Positions 19,166-27,687 are shown, counted from the stretch's first letter. The stretch: 64,000 nucleotides of DNA from Bordetella genomosp. 2 (GCF_002261345.1 NZ_NEVT01000003.1:620001-684000); one strand, 5' to 3'. Numbers and translations are program-made. Notes: generated by a model from the sequence alone, not told the origin.

Positions 19166-20560
19166 TCAGGAAGGGCCGGGCGCCGAGCCCCGCGGGAATC
19201 GCAGGCACGCGCGCAACCCCGGGTCGGCATTCGCCAGTTCCAGGCGCCCGCCGTGCAGGCGGGCGATCGCCATGACGGTCGCCAGGCCCAGGCCGTAACC
19301 GGGCACATGGCGGTGCGCGCGATAGAAGCGCTCGCCGATGCGGTGCAGCTTCTCCGGCGCGATGCCCGGCCCGTTGTCAGCCACCGTCAGCGAGATCTCG
19401 CGCGCTGTCTGCGCGGTCTCGATGCGGATGCGCGCGCCTTGCCCGGCATACTTCAGGGCATTCTCCACCAGCGTGGCGATGGCGCCGGCCAGCAGGTCGG
19501 GATCGCCGTGCAGCGGCGCGGTGCCGGCCGACTCGAACGTCAGCGCGGCCTGGTTGTCCTCGGCGACCGCCTCGTACAGGTCGGCCACATCGCGCGCGAT
19601 CACATCCAGGCGCACCGGTTCGAAGTGCTTGCGCCGCGCGCCGGACTCCAGCTCGGCGATCTGCAGCAGTTTCTCCGAGACCTTGACCAGGTCCTCCAGC
19701 TCGGCCGCCAGGCCGTCGACCGACTTGCGGATCTGCTCGCGCGATTCCGTTTCCCAGTCGATGGTGCGCAGGCGCGCCAGCATGCGCGTCAACGGCGTGC
19801 GCAAATGGTGCGCCACGGCGTCCGAGACATTGCGAACCCCGTTCATCAGCAGCTCGATGCGATCCAGCATGCGGTTGATGTCGCTGGACAGCAGCGCGAA
19901 CTCGCCCTGGCGCGGATGCGCGGGAATGCGCTGGCCCAGTTCGCCGGCGCCGATCTGCGCGGCGGTCTGGCGGATGATCTCGACACGGCGCTGCAGCACC
20001 CGGCGAAACAGCGCCGCGCCCAGCAACACCAGCAGGGCGATGACGCCGGTGGCCGCCAGGCTCACTTTCCGGATCAGGTCGGTCAGGTCGTACAGGTCGC
20101 GCAGGTCGTGGCCGATGATCAGCGTCGAGCCGTCGCGCAGCTTGCGGGCCACCAGGTAGCCGTGCACCGGCTGGCCGCGCAGCAGCACGGAGCGCATCAC
20201 GCCGCTGCCGTTGAGCGGCGCGTCGCCCGGATCCCAGGCGATGTTGCCCACCAGCATGCGGCCGACCGGATCCAGCAGCATGAACATCTCCGTGTCCGTA
20301 TTGACGTGGTCGGCCATTTCCAGCGAGATCTCGCGCGCCAGGCCGGCCAGGCCGCCTTGCTCGAAGTGCGCGTTCATGCGCTGCGCCGTGATCTGCACCT
20401 GCCGCGAGAACTGGGACTCCAGGATCTTGACGCTCTGGGTATACAGGAAGAACAGCGACACCAGCGAGGTCAGCAGGGCCAGGATGCTGTAGTTGAGCGT
20501 GAGCCGGAAGGCCACGGAGCTCCAGACACTGCGCAGCATGCCGCCGAGCCGCTTCATCAT
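19166..20560 (-). CDS. Two-component sensor histidine kinase
   Basis: This is a 464-residue membrane kinase. Membrane segments lie at about residues 21-40 and 168-187, flanking a periplasmic sensor of about 125 residues. HAMP follows, then an H-box with VAHHLRTPLTR (His251 the likely phospho-acceptor), an N-box LVENALKYA, and G boxes ADNGPGIA and GYGLGLA. The residue after His251 is His, where Asp or Glu is usual. It overlaps the response regulator stop (ATGA), so the pair is co-translated. The signal is unknown. Confidence 0.92.
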   Translation of the reverse strand: MMKRLGGMLRSVWSSVAFRLTLNYSILALLTSLVSLFFLYTQSVKILESQFSRQVQITAQRMNAHFEQGGLAGLAREISLEMADHVNTDTEMFMLLDPVGRMLVGNIAWDPGDAPLNGSGVMRSVLLRGQPVHGYLVARKLRDGSTLIIGHDLRDLYDLTDLIRKVSLAATGVIALLVLLGAALFRRVLQRRVEIIRQTAAQIGAGELGQRIPAHPRQGEFALLSSDINRMLDRIELLMNGVRNVSDAVAHHLRTPLTRMLARLRTIDWETESREQIRKSVDGLAAELEDLVKVSEKLLQIAELESGARRKHFEPVRLDVIARDVADLYEAVAEDNQAALTFESAGTAPLHGDPDLLAGAIATLVENALKYAGQGARIRIETAQTAREISLTVADNGPGIAPEKLHRIGERFYRAHRHVPGYGLGLATVMAIARLHGGRLELANADPGLRACLRFPRGSAPGPS

Positions 20561-21264
20561 GGGCGGGTCCGGCTGCCCGCGTCGGCCCGCGCCGACAGGC
20601 AATAGCCCACGCCGCGCACGGTGTGGATCAGCGGCACCTCGGCATCGCTGTCGATCTTCTGGCGCAGCCGGCTGATGTGCACATCGATGACGTTGGTCTG
20701 CGGGTCGTAGTGGTACCCCCACACCGTGGCCAACAGCATGGTGCGGGTCAGCACCTGGTCGGGGTTGTTCATCATGTAGGCCAGCAGCTTGTATTCGCGC
20801 GGCTGCAAGGCAATGCTGCGGCCGCCGCGCATGACCTGCCCGCTGACCAGGTCGAGCGTCAGGTCCGCCACGGTCAACTGGCGCTGGTCGTAGCCGGACG
20901 ACGACCGGCGGATCAGCGCCTCGACCCGTGCGGCGAGTTCCGGAAAGGCGAACGGCTTGGTCAGGTAGTCGTCGCCGCCGGCCTTCAGGCCGCGCACGCG
21001 CTCGTCCAGCGCGGTCAGGGCGCTGAGCACCAGCACTGGCGTCTTGCGGCCCAGGGCGCGCAGGGACCAGAGAATCGACAGCCCGTCGACGTCGTTCGGC
21101 AGCATGCGGTCCAGGATGATCGCGTCCCAGCGTTCGCTGGTGGCACGCTGCAGCGCGGTCGGTCCGTCGACGCAGATCACCGGGTCGTAGCCCAGTTCCT
21201 TCAGCCCGTTGGCGATGTAGTGGGCATTGTCGGCGTCGTCTTCGACGATCAGGCAGCGCCACAT
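20557..21264 (-). CDS. OmpR family response regulator
   Basis: This is a 235-residue regulator. The receiver domain has the acidic pocket VEDD (residues 7-10), phospho-acceptor Asp52 in IILDRMLPNDVDG, and Lys in TKPFAF. A winged-helix output domain follows, with LQPREYKLLAYMMNN and VDVHISRLRQKI-type motifs. A strong ribosome-binding site (GGGAGG) sets the start at 21264. It forms an operon with the kinase gene and is closely similar to the second regulator at 22667-23377. Confidence 0.93.
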   Translation of the reverse strand: MWRCLIVEDDADNAHYIANGLKELGYDPVICVDGPTALQRATSERWDAIILDRMLPNDVDGLSILWSLRALGRKTPVLVLSALTALDERVRGLKAGGDDYLTKPFAFPELAARVEALIRRSSSGYDQRQLTVADLTLDLVSGQVMRGGRSIALQPREYKLLAYMMNNPDQVLTRTMLLATVWGYHYDPQTNVIDVHISRLRQKIDSDAEVPLIHTVRGVGYCLSARADAGSRTRP

Positions 21265-21340
21265 GTTTACCTCCCGTATAGGCAAGGCCCGTAGCGGCGC
21301 ATTCTAACGTAGCGCGCCATGGCCCGCCCCGCGCGGCGGA

Positions 21341-21369
21341 ACATTGCCAATAATTAATGATTTCGTAAT
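21341..21369. promoter_or_regulatory. Shared upstream box, copy 1 (candidate response-regulator site)
   Basis: A 29-base segment begins ACATTGCCAA and ends TAATGATTTCGTAAT. It recurs with about 23 of 29 matches at 23455-23483, in front of the second response regulator gene. It sits between this regulator gene and the divergent marR-like gene. The TAAT...TAAT direct-repeat look fits an OmpR-type site. Confidence 0.5.
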
Positions 21370-21387
21370 GTCCGTTGCCGGGGGTGT

Positions 21388-21876
21388 ATGCGTACCATCG
21401 ACAGGGTAATGGATGCCCTGACGTTCCCCGACCCCGGTTCCCATGGCGCCGCCCCGGCGCTGCGGCCCGCCGATTTCGCCGCCCTGGCCGATTTCCGGCA
21501 TGAACTGCGCCGTTTCGCCCTGTACGGCGAGACCGAGGCCCAGGCCCATGGCCTGGCGCCCCAGCAGCACCAGGCCCTGCTGGCGATGAAAGCCAGCCGC
21601 GGCCCGCTGACCGTCACGGAACTGGCCCGGCGCCTGTGCATCAAGTCCCACACCGCGGCCGAACTGGTCAGCCGCCTGGTGCAGACGCACATGGTGGTCC
21701 GCCAGCCGGATCCGGACGACGGCCGCCGCGTACTGCTTCACTTGACGCCCCAGGCCGAACGCACGCTCGCGGCCCTGGCGACGGCGCATCTCGAGCAACT
21801 GCAGAATATCCGTCCGCTGCTGATCGGCCTGTTGCAGAAGTTCGGCGACGCGCCGGCGGCCGGCCACGGTCGCTGA
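21388..21876 (+). CDS. MarR family transcriptional regulator
   Basis: This is a 162-residue winged-helix regulator. The MarR core is visible: HQALLAMKASRGPLTVTELARRLCIKSHTAAELVSRLVQ, then the wing with RQPDPDDGRRVLLHLTPQAERTL. No ligand is predictable. It is divergent from the two-component operon, and the region between holds the box at 21341-21369. The start codon is ATG at 21388; a 23-residue region precedes the fold. Confidence 0.88.
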   Translation: MRTIDRVMDALTFPDPGSHGAAPALRPADFAALADFRHELRRFALYGETEAQAHGLAPQQHQALLAMKASRGPLTVTELARRLCIKSHTAAELVSRLVQTHMVVRQPDPDDGRRVLLHLTPQAERTLAALATAHLEQLQNIRPLLIGLLQKFGDAPAAGHGR

Positions 21877-21897
21877 CGGGCGCCGCCGCCGCTGCGC

Positions 21898-22551
21898 TTA
21901 CCTCGCCAGCGCCTCGCCCGGATCGAGGCAGCATTCGGTCAGCGCCGTGCGCGTCCAGGTGTCCACCGGAATCCACAGATGTTCCTGCACCACCGTGCGG
22001 ACCAGGGCCAGAAAGGAGGGCGGCGCATCGTCGGGCAGCACGATGCCGGTCATGAGCGCCCGGGTATCGACCAGCACGCGCCATTCCGGTTCGCCATGGC
22101 CCTGCGCCGGGCTGGCCAGCGGCGCGAATACGGCGACCTCTGGCGCGGCGCCGCCCGCGCGGCGCCCGCCTATCTCGCTGATGTACAGATCGTGGCCGCC
22201 CAGCGCCAGCGCATTGGCCAGCATGCCCACCGTCGAGACGATGCCCACCCTGGGCGCCCCGCGGTCGTGGCCGGGCGGCGCCGGCCAGCGGCGTCCGCGC
22301 GCCAGGCTCCACCATTGCAGTGCGATGCGGCGCGCGCCGCGCGTCCCGTCCTGGCTGCCCCCGGCGGGCGGCGCCTGTTCCTGGGAGCGCAGCCGGCGGG
22401 CCGCTCCCAGCAGGGTGCGGCGCAGGACGCCGTCGGCCTGCGCAAAGATGCATTGGCTGAACTTGAGCATCGCCACCAACTCGTGGAAGCCCACATGCTG
22501 CAGCAGCGTTTGTTCGGGGCCGAGGCGGTTGCTGATATAAGCATGGCCCAT
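21898..22551 (-). CDS. Hypothetical protein
   Basis: The product is 217 residues of unknown family. It starts MGHAYISNRLGPEQ, with AGGTG seven bases upstream, so 22551 is preferred over an in-frame ATG at 22605. A central stretch is very rich in Arg, Gly and Pro. The C-terminal 65 residues (RVLVDTRALMTGIVLPDD and beyond) look folded. No signal peptide or membrane segment is seen. It lies between the marR-like gene and the second response regulator on the same strand as the latter. Coding status is likely but not certain. Confidence 0.55.
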   Translation of the reverse strand: MGHAYISNRLGPEQTLLQHVGFHELVAMLKFSQCIFAQADGVLRRTLLGAARRLRSQEQAPPAGGSQDGTRGARRIALQWWSLARGRRWPAPPGHDRGAPRVGIVSTVGMLANALALGGHDLYISEIGGRRAGGAAPEVAVFAPLASPAQGHGEPEWRVLVDTRALMTGIVLPDDAPPSFLALVRTVVQEHLWIPVDTWTRTALTECCLDPGEALAR

Positions 22552-22666
22552 CGGTGAGCACCTCGTCTGCATGCGATTCCACCAAGCTGGAATCCTTTCG
22601 CGCATGCTAACCAGGGTGTCCCCGGCGCGGCATTACCACAGCATTATGGTTTGGCAAGGCGGCGCG

Positions 22667-23377
22667 TCAGCCGGGAGCCGCGCGGTCGTCGGGGTCGGCG
22701 GTGGCAGACATGCGGTAGCCCACGCCGCGCACGGTGTGGATCAGCGGCAGATCCGACTGGCCGTCGATTTTCTGGCGCAGCCGGCTGATGTGCACGTCGA
22801 TGACGTTGGTCTGCGGGTCGTAGTGATACCCCCATACCGTGGCCAACAGCATGGTGCGGGTCAGCACCTGGTCGGGGTTGTTCATCATGTAGGTCAGCAG
22901 CTTGTATTCGCGCGGCTGCAGCACCACGGTCCGGCCGCCGCGGGTGACCCGGCCGGTGACCAGGTCCAGCGACAGGTCCGCCATGTTCAACTGGCGCTGC
23001 TCGTAGCCCGCCGCGCTGCGGCGGATCAGCGCCTCGACCCGCGCGGCGAGCTCCGGAAAGGCGAACGGCTTGGTCAGGTAGTCGTCGCCGCCGGCCTTCA
23101 GGCCGCGTACGCGTTCGTCCATGGCGGTGAGCGCGCTCAGCACCAGGACCGGCGTCTTCTTGCCCAGGGCGCGCATCGACCAGAGGATGGAGAGGCCGTC
23201 GACATCGTTGGGCAGCATGCGGTCGAGGATGATGGCGTCCCAGTGCTCGGTGGTGGCGCGCTGCAGGGCGGTGGAGCCGTCCATGCTGACAAACGATGCG
23301 TAGCCCAGTTCTTCCAGGCCATTGGCGATGTAGCGGGCGTTGTCGGCGTCGTCTTCCACGATGAGGCAGCGTCGCAT
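22667..23377 (-). CDS. OmpR family response regulator, second copy (orphan)
   Basis: This 236-residue regulator is nearly identical in layout to the one at 20557-21264: VEDD at 7-10, Asp52 in IILDRMLPNDVDG, Lys in TKPFAF, and the same winged-helix sequence almost throughout. GGGAG before the ATG at 23377 fixes the start. No kinase gene is adjacent, so it may use the kinase at 19166-20560. It is divergent from tctB, like the TctD regulators of Tct transporters, and may control it. Confidence 0.92.
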   Translation of the reverse strand: MRRCLIVEDDADNARYIANGLEELGYASFVSMDGSTALQRATTEHWDAIILDRMLPNDVDGLSILWSMRALGKKTPVLVLSALTAMDERVRGLKAGGDDYLTKPFAFPELAARVEALIRRSAAGYEQRQLNMADLSLDLVTGRVTRGGRTVVLQPREYKLLTYMMNNPDQVLTRTMLLATVWGYHYDPQTNVIDVHISRLRQKIDGQSDLPLIHTVRGVGYRMSATADPDDRAAPG

Positions 23378-23454
23378 CTCGACTCCCGTGCCAGTCATTA
23401 TCACAGTGAAAAATTCTAGCCCAGCGGCGGCGCTGGAAGCGCGCGTTTTCCCGC

Positions 23455-23483
23455 ACATTGCCAAACCCTAATGATTCCGTAAT
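23455..23483. promoter_or_regulatory. Shared upstream box, copy 2 (candidate response-regulator site)
   Basis: This is the counterpart of 21341-21369: it begins ACATTGCCAA and ends TAATGATTCCGTAAT. It lies between the second response regulator gene and divergent tctB. Conservation of an intergenic box before both regulator copies suggests a binding site shared by the two proteins. Confidence 0.5.
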
Positions 23484-23588
23484 TTCTGGCGCGGCCGGCA
23501 CTCTTTATTCTCTTTCGCTTCTTCCGTATGCACGGCGGCATACATGCGCCGGCCTTCAAGAGCCCCGGGAGAACGAAGAGGAGCTTTC

Positions 23589-24053
23589 ATGAGAATCAGG
23601 TCAAGGCAGGACTTCTGGTCAGGGATCATGTTCCTGGCCATAGGCGTTTTCTTTGCTGTCGTGGCGGCCGGCTACCAGATGGGCACCGCGGCCCGCATGG
23701 GGCCGGGCTATTTCCCGTTCTGGCTGGGCGTGGTGCTGGCCCTGCTGGGGGTGGTGGTGGCGCTGACCGCGCTGTCGCCCGAGGCGGAGGAAAACCATGT
23801 CGACCGCTTTGACTGGCGCATCCTCGCGGTCATCATCGGCGCGGTCATTCTGTATGGATTGCTACTGCGGCCGCTGGGCGTGTACCTGGCGACATTCCTG
23901 CTGGTGGTGATCAGCAGCGTGGCGAGCCACGATTTCAGCTGGAAGGTCGCCGTCGCCAACGGCATCTTCCTGGTGGTGTTCTCGTACCTGGCATTCGTCA
24001 AGGGGCTGGGGCTGATCTTCCCGCTGTGGCCGTCGTTTCTGGGCATGAACTGA
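23589..24053 (+). CDS. tctB: Tripartite tricarboxylate transporter, small membrane subunit TctB
   Basis: This is a 154-residue protein with four membrane segments and the TctB opening pattern (DFWSGIMFLAIGVFFAVVAAGYQMGTAARMGPGYFPFWLG). It partners TctA in a periplasmic-binding-protein-dependent symporter for carboxylates. The ATG at 23589 follows an AAGAGGAG ribosome-binding site. tctA follows after 13 bases. No binding-protein gene is adjacent. Confidence 0.92.
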   Translation: MRIRSRQDFWSGIMFLAIGVFFAVVAAGYQMGTAARMGPGYFPFWLGVVLALLGVVVALTALSPEAEENHVDRFDWRILAVIIGAVILYGLLLRPLGVYLATFLLVVISSVASHDFSWKVAVANGIFLVVFSYLAFVKGLGLIFPLWPSFLGMN

Positions 24054-24066
24054 GGAGCAACGGACC

Positions 24067-25572
24067 ATGGAATTGTTCGATCACCTGATGCTGGGTTTTT
24101 CGGTGGCGTTCACGCCCGAGAACCTCGCCTATGCGCTCCTCGGAGCGCTGCTTGGAACCCTGATCGGCGTGTTGCCGGGCATCGGCCCCGTGCCGACCAT
24201 CGCCATGCTGCTGCCGATCACCTACGTGTTGCCGCCGACCGCCGGCTTGATCATGCTGGCGGGCATCTACTACGGCGCGCAGTATGGCGGCTCGACCACC
24301 GCCATCCTGGTGGCGCTGCCAGGCGAGACCTCCGCGGTGGTGACCGTGCTCGACGGCCACCAGATGGCGCGCAACGGGCGCGCCGGCGCCGCGCTGGCCA
24401 TCGCCGCGCTTGGCTCGTTCTTCGCCGGCTGCGTGGCCACGCTCATGCTGGCCGCCTTCGCGCCGCCGCTGGCCGAAGTGGCGTTCAAGTTCGGCCCCGC
24501 CGAGTACTTCTCGCTGATGACCCTGGGCCTGGTGGGCGCCGTGGTGCTGGCCTCGGGCTCGCTCATCAAGGCCATCGCCATGATCATCCTGGGCCTGCTG
24601 CTGGGCATGGTGGGCACCGACGTGAACTCCGGCGTGGCCCGCTTCGACTTCGGCATCCCCGAGCTGCAGGACGGCATCGACTTCGCCATCGTGGCCATGG
24701 GCGTGTTCGGCTTCGCCGAGATCATGAACAACCTGGAACAGCGCGAGAATCGTGTCGAGATCACTGACAAGGTGGGCACGCTATACCCCAACCGCGAGGA
24801 GTTCCGCGAATCCTATCCGGCCGTGCTGCGCGGCACCGCCATGGGATCGTTCCTCGGCATCCTGCCGGGCGGCGGGGCGGTGCTGTCGTCGTTCGCGTCC
24901 TACACCCTGGAAAAGAAGCTGTCCAAGAACCCCGAACGCTTCGGCAAGGGCCACCCGGCCGGCGTGGCCGGCCCGGAATCGGCCAACAACGCGGCCGCGC
25001 AGACCTCGTTCATCCCGCTGCTGACCCTGGGCATCCCGGGCAACGCCGTGATGGCGTTGATGGTCGGCGCGATGACCATCCACAACATCCAGCCCGGCCC
25101 GCAAGTCATGACCAGCCATCCGGAGCTGTTCTGGGGCCTGATCGCCTCGATGTGGATCGGCAACCTGATGCTGGTGGTGCTGAACCTGCCGCTGATCGGC
25201 ATCTGGATCAAGCTGCTGAAGGTGCCCTACCGCATTTTGTTCCCGGCCATCCTGGTGTTCTGCACCATCGGGGTCTATTCGCTGAACTACAACACCTTCG
25301 ACATCTTCATCACCGCCATCTTCGGCGTGGTGGGCTATGTCTGGTCCAAGCTGAAGTGCGAAGGCGCCCCGCTGCTGCTGGGCCTGGTGCTCGGCCCGAT
25401 GATGGAGGAGAACTTCCGGCGTGCCCTGCTGCTGTCGCGGGGCGATTTCCTCACCTTTGTCGACCGGCCGTTGTCGGCCTCGCTGCTGGCCGCCGCGCTA
25501 TTGCTGGTGCTGGTGGTTGCGCTGCCGTCGATCCGCAAGAAGCGTGAGGAGACCTTCGTCGAGGAAGACTAG
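24067..25572 (+). CDS. tctA: Tripartite tricarboxylate transporter, large membrane subunit TctA
   Basis: This 501-residue transporter has about 12 membrane segments. Family signatures are visible: LLGTLIGVLPGIGPVPTIAMLLP near residue 35, YYGAQYGGSTTAIL near 75, its second-half echo GSFLGILPGGGAVLSSFASY near 265, and GVAGPESANNAAAQTSFIPLLTLGIPGN. Length matches TctA. In Bordetella the periplasmic partners are often unlinked Bug-family proteins, which would explain the missing tctC. Confidence 0.95.
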   Translation: MELFDHLMLGFSVAFTPENLAYALLGALLGTLIGVLPGIGPVPTIAMLLPITYVLPPTAGLIMLAGIYYGAQYGGSTTAILVALPGETSAVVTVLDGHQMARNGRAGAALAIAALGSFFAGCVATLMLAAFAPPLAEVAFKFGPAEYFSLMTLGLVGAVVLASGSLIKAIAMIILGLLLGMVGTDVNSGVARFDFGIPELQDGIDFAIVAMGVFGFAEIMNNLEQRENRVEITDKVGTLYPNREEFRESYPAVLRGTAMGSFLGILPGGGAVLSSFASYTLEKKLSKNPERFGKGHPAGVAGPESANNAAAQTSFIPLLTLGIPGNAVMALMVGAMTIHNIQPGPQVMTSHPELFWGLIASMWIGNLMLVVLNLPLIGIWIKLLKVPYRILFPAILVFCTIGVYSLNYNTFDIFITAIFGVVGYVWSKLKCEGAPLLLGLVLGPMMEENFRRALLLSRGDFLTFVDRPLSASLLAAALLLVLVVALPSIRKKREETFVEED

Positions 25573-25587
25573 GCGGGATGGCACGAC

Positions 25588-25607
25588 GGCGCCTGGCGGC
25601 AGGCGCC
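25588..25607 (+). terminator. G+C-rich hairpin after tctA
   Basis: A perfect 8-bp inverted repeat, GGCGCCTG / CAGGCGCC, surrounds a GCGG loop 15 bases after the tctA stop. There is no T tract, so it is at best a weak or rho-dependent end signal. The rest of 25608-25872 holds no gene I can support beyond a possible 18-codon frame discussed in the findings. Confidence 0.35.
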
Positions 25608-25872
25608 TGCCCGGCCTGTCAGGGCGCCGCAAAAAGGCGTTCAGAACAGGTTGATGAGCCAGTCGAACAGTACGAGCGTGTCGTAGAGCAGTTGCATACG
25701 CCTGGGTGTCTAGAGTGCGCGGATACGCTTGCAAGGATTGTAAGCCCGCGCGACTGTCAGGAGCGGCCGGCCGGCGTTGGCAATCTTGCGAGCCATTATG
25801 TAACAAACGGACAGCGGCTTTGCGAGGCGGCAGCCTATGCTCCGCCGTGAGAAATCGCCACAAGAGGCTCGC

Positions 25873-26190
25873 ATGAAAAAGACAACGGTGCTGGGTATGT
25901 TCGCCGTCGCGGCGGCGCTGCTGGCGCCCGCCGCCATGGCCGACCCATGGAAAGACGAATCGGGGCATGGCGACCGCTATTACGGCGGCCATTACCACGG
26001 CGGCGACCACAAGGAAGAATACTGGGACGGCCACTGCAAGGTCGAGCGGAAATGGAAGGGCAACGGCGACTACAAGGAAGAGCGCAAGTGCAAGGCGCCC
26101 CGTTACCGCCAGCCCGTCATCGTGCCGGGCTATCCCGTTTATCCGGTCGAGCCGGGCATCGTCATCGAGGGCACGGCCGTGATCCGTTGA
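25873..26190 (+). CDS. Small exported protein, Tyr/His/Lys-rich
   Basis: This is a 105-residue secreted protein. A signal peptide is clear (MKKTTVLGMFAVAAALLAPAAMA, cut before DPW). The mature part is rich in Gly, Tyr, His, Asp, Lys and Glu (RYYGGHYHGGDHKEEYWDGH) and has two Cys that could form a disulfide. It ends with PVIVPGYPVYPVEPGIVIEG, similar in style to the protein at 14778-15086. Function is unknown. The start is set by GAGG upstream. Confidence 0.82.
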   Translation: MKKTTVLGMFAVAAALLAPAAMADPWKDESGHGDRYYGGHYHGGDHKEEYWDGHCKVERKWKGNGDYKEERKCKAPRYRQPVIVPGYPVYPVEPGIVIEGTAVIR

Positions 26191-26243
26191 GCTGTCGTGT
26201 GCGCCGCGTAAGCCGTGCGCCAGTGCCACGGCTGTACACCACG

Positions 26244-26264
26244 AGGCCCCGCAAGGGGCCTTGT
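26244..26264 (+). terminator. Probable terminator of the 25873-26190 gene
   Basis: AGGCCCC and GGGGCCT form a 7-bp stem on a GCAA loop, followed only by TGT. It is placed 53 bases after the stop codon. The short T tract makes this a moderate call. Confidence 0.55.
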
Positions 26265-26431
26265 CGTATCCAGGAACTGGTCATGAAAGGGGAAGGGCGC
26301 AAACCGGCAGGCGCTCCGTCGTGTCCAGAATGATCCTTTTGGGCATTTTATTGAGCAAATTCCGTCTCGAAATGCGCATTCAATGATCCTACAGTGGAGG
26401 CTCCTGATCACCTCCGCCCATAGGAACCACC

Positions 26432-27049
26432 GTGACCAATGCCGTCATTGAATGCATCTTGAGCCGCAGCGCCGCCAAGTACTACGACCCCGCCGCCGTT
26501 CTGAGCGATGACCAGATCCGCGAGCTGGTGCGCATCGGCACCACCGCGCCCACCTCTTTCCACATGCAGAACTGGCGTTTTATCGCCGTCCGCACGCCCG
26601 AAGCCAAGGCGCGGCTGCTGCCGATCGCCTGGAACCAGCCCGCTATCACCGATGCGGCCGTGACATTCATCGTCTGCGGCGTACTGGCCGATTCCAGCGT
26701 CATCCCCGAGCGCCTGGCGCCGCTGGTGCAAGCAGGCGTCATGCCGGCGGCGATGGTGCCGGAATGGGAAAACCCCGCGCGCGGCCTGTATGCCGAGGAC
26801 CCGCAGCTGCAGCGCGACGAGGCCGTGCGCACCGGCACCTTCGGTGCGGCGGCAATGATCTATGCGGCCCGCTCGCTGGGCCTGGGGTCGACGCCGATGA
26901 TCGGTTTCGACGCCGAGGCGGTAGCCGGCGAGTTCAGGCTGGCCGAGAACGAAGTGCCGGTCATGCTGTTGTCCATCGGGGCGGAACGTGCCGGCAACTG
27001 GGCGCAGAAGCCGCGCCGCCCCGTGGACGAAGTGCTGGACCTTGTTTAA
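26432..27049 (+). CDS. Nitroreductase family protein
   Basis: This is a 205-residue FMN-binding oxidoreductase. The N-terminal RSAAKYYDPAAVLSDDQIRELVRIGTTAPTSFHMQNWRFIAV matches the family, with the FMN phosphate-binding Arg-Ser segment. GTFGAAAMIYAARSLGLGSTPMIGFD lies in the C half. It starts at GTG 26432 with AGGA upstream. It leads a four-gene set with an AhpD-like protein, a GST and an AraC regulator, which suggests reduction of a nitro compound or quinone during electrophile stress. Confidence 0.88.
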   Translation: MTNAVIECILSRSAAKYYDPAAVLSDDQIRELVRIGTTAPTSFHMQNWRFIAVRTPEAKARLLPIAWNQPAITDAAVTFIVCGVLADSSVIPERLAPLVQAGVMPAAMVPEWENPARGLYAEDPQLQRDEAVRTGTFGAAAMIYAARSLGLGSTPMIGFDAEAVAGEFRLAENEVPVMLLSIGAERAGNWAQKPRRPVDEVLDLV

Positions 27050-27087
27050 CCCCCCCAACCCGACTCGACAGCCTAAGGAGAAACACC

Positions 27088-27633
27088 ATGACCAGAACCG
27101 CCGCTCTCAAGCCGGAACAAGTGCCCACCGCGTCGAAAGCGACTCTCGACGCATTCACGAGGAACCTCGGGTTCACTCCCAACATGATGGCGGCTTTCGC
27201 GCAAAGCCCGATTGCGTTCAACGCCTGGGCCACACTGCTCGGCTCGCTGAGCAAGGCGCTCGACGTGAAGACGCGCGACAGCATCGGCCTGGCCGTGTCC
27301 GAAGTGAACGGCTGCGATTACTGTCTGGCGGTCCACAGCTATACGGCCGAGCACATGGCCAGGCTGCCGGCCGACGAGGTGGTGCTTGCGCGCAAGGGCC
27401 ATGCCAATGATCCGAAGCGGGATGCCGCTATCCAGTTCGCCCGCAAGGTGATCCAGGTCCGTGGCAAGGTCAGCGACACCGATCTGGCTGCTGTCCGCGA
27501 TGCCGGCTACACGGATGCCAACATCATGGAGATTGTCGCGCTGGTGGCCATGTATTCCCTGACGAACTTCTTCAATAACGTGTTCGATCCCGAGAAGGAC
27601 TTTCCCGCCGTGGCGCCGGCTGGCGCGGTCTGA
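27088..27633 (+). CDS. Carboxymuconolactone decarboxylase family protein (AhpD-like peroxidase-related)
   Basis: This 181-residue protein carries the AhpD redox motif: Glu72, then Cys76 and Cys79 with His83, in EVNGCDYCLAVHSYT. This supports disulfide/peroxidase chemistry rather than decarboxylation. The helix FNNVFDPEKDFP near the C-terminus is typical of the uncharacterised peroxidase-related subgroup. A strong AAGGAG site lies upstream. It sits between the nitroreductase and GST genes, probably in one operon. Confidence 0.88.
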   Translation: MTRTAALKPEQVPTASKATLDAFTRNLGFTPNMMAAFAQSPIAFNAWATLLGSLSKALDVKTRDSIGLAVSEVNGCDYCLAVHSYTAEHMARLPADEVVLARKGHANDPKRDAAIQFARKVIQVRGKVSDTDLAAVRDAGYTDANIMEIVALVAMYSLTNFFNNVFDPEKDFPAVAPAGAV

Positions 27634-27687
27634 AAACTGTCCGGCCGCGCCGGGGCGCGGCGCGGCCGCTTATCCAGGAGTACGCAA

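Noticed and set aside
21668-22585. A 305-codon frame overlapping the marR-like gene and the hypothetical gene at 21898-22551
   Set aside because: It is antisense to marR over its first part and has no ribosome-binding site. The alternative frame gives a more protein-like C-terminus.
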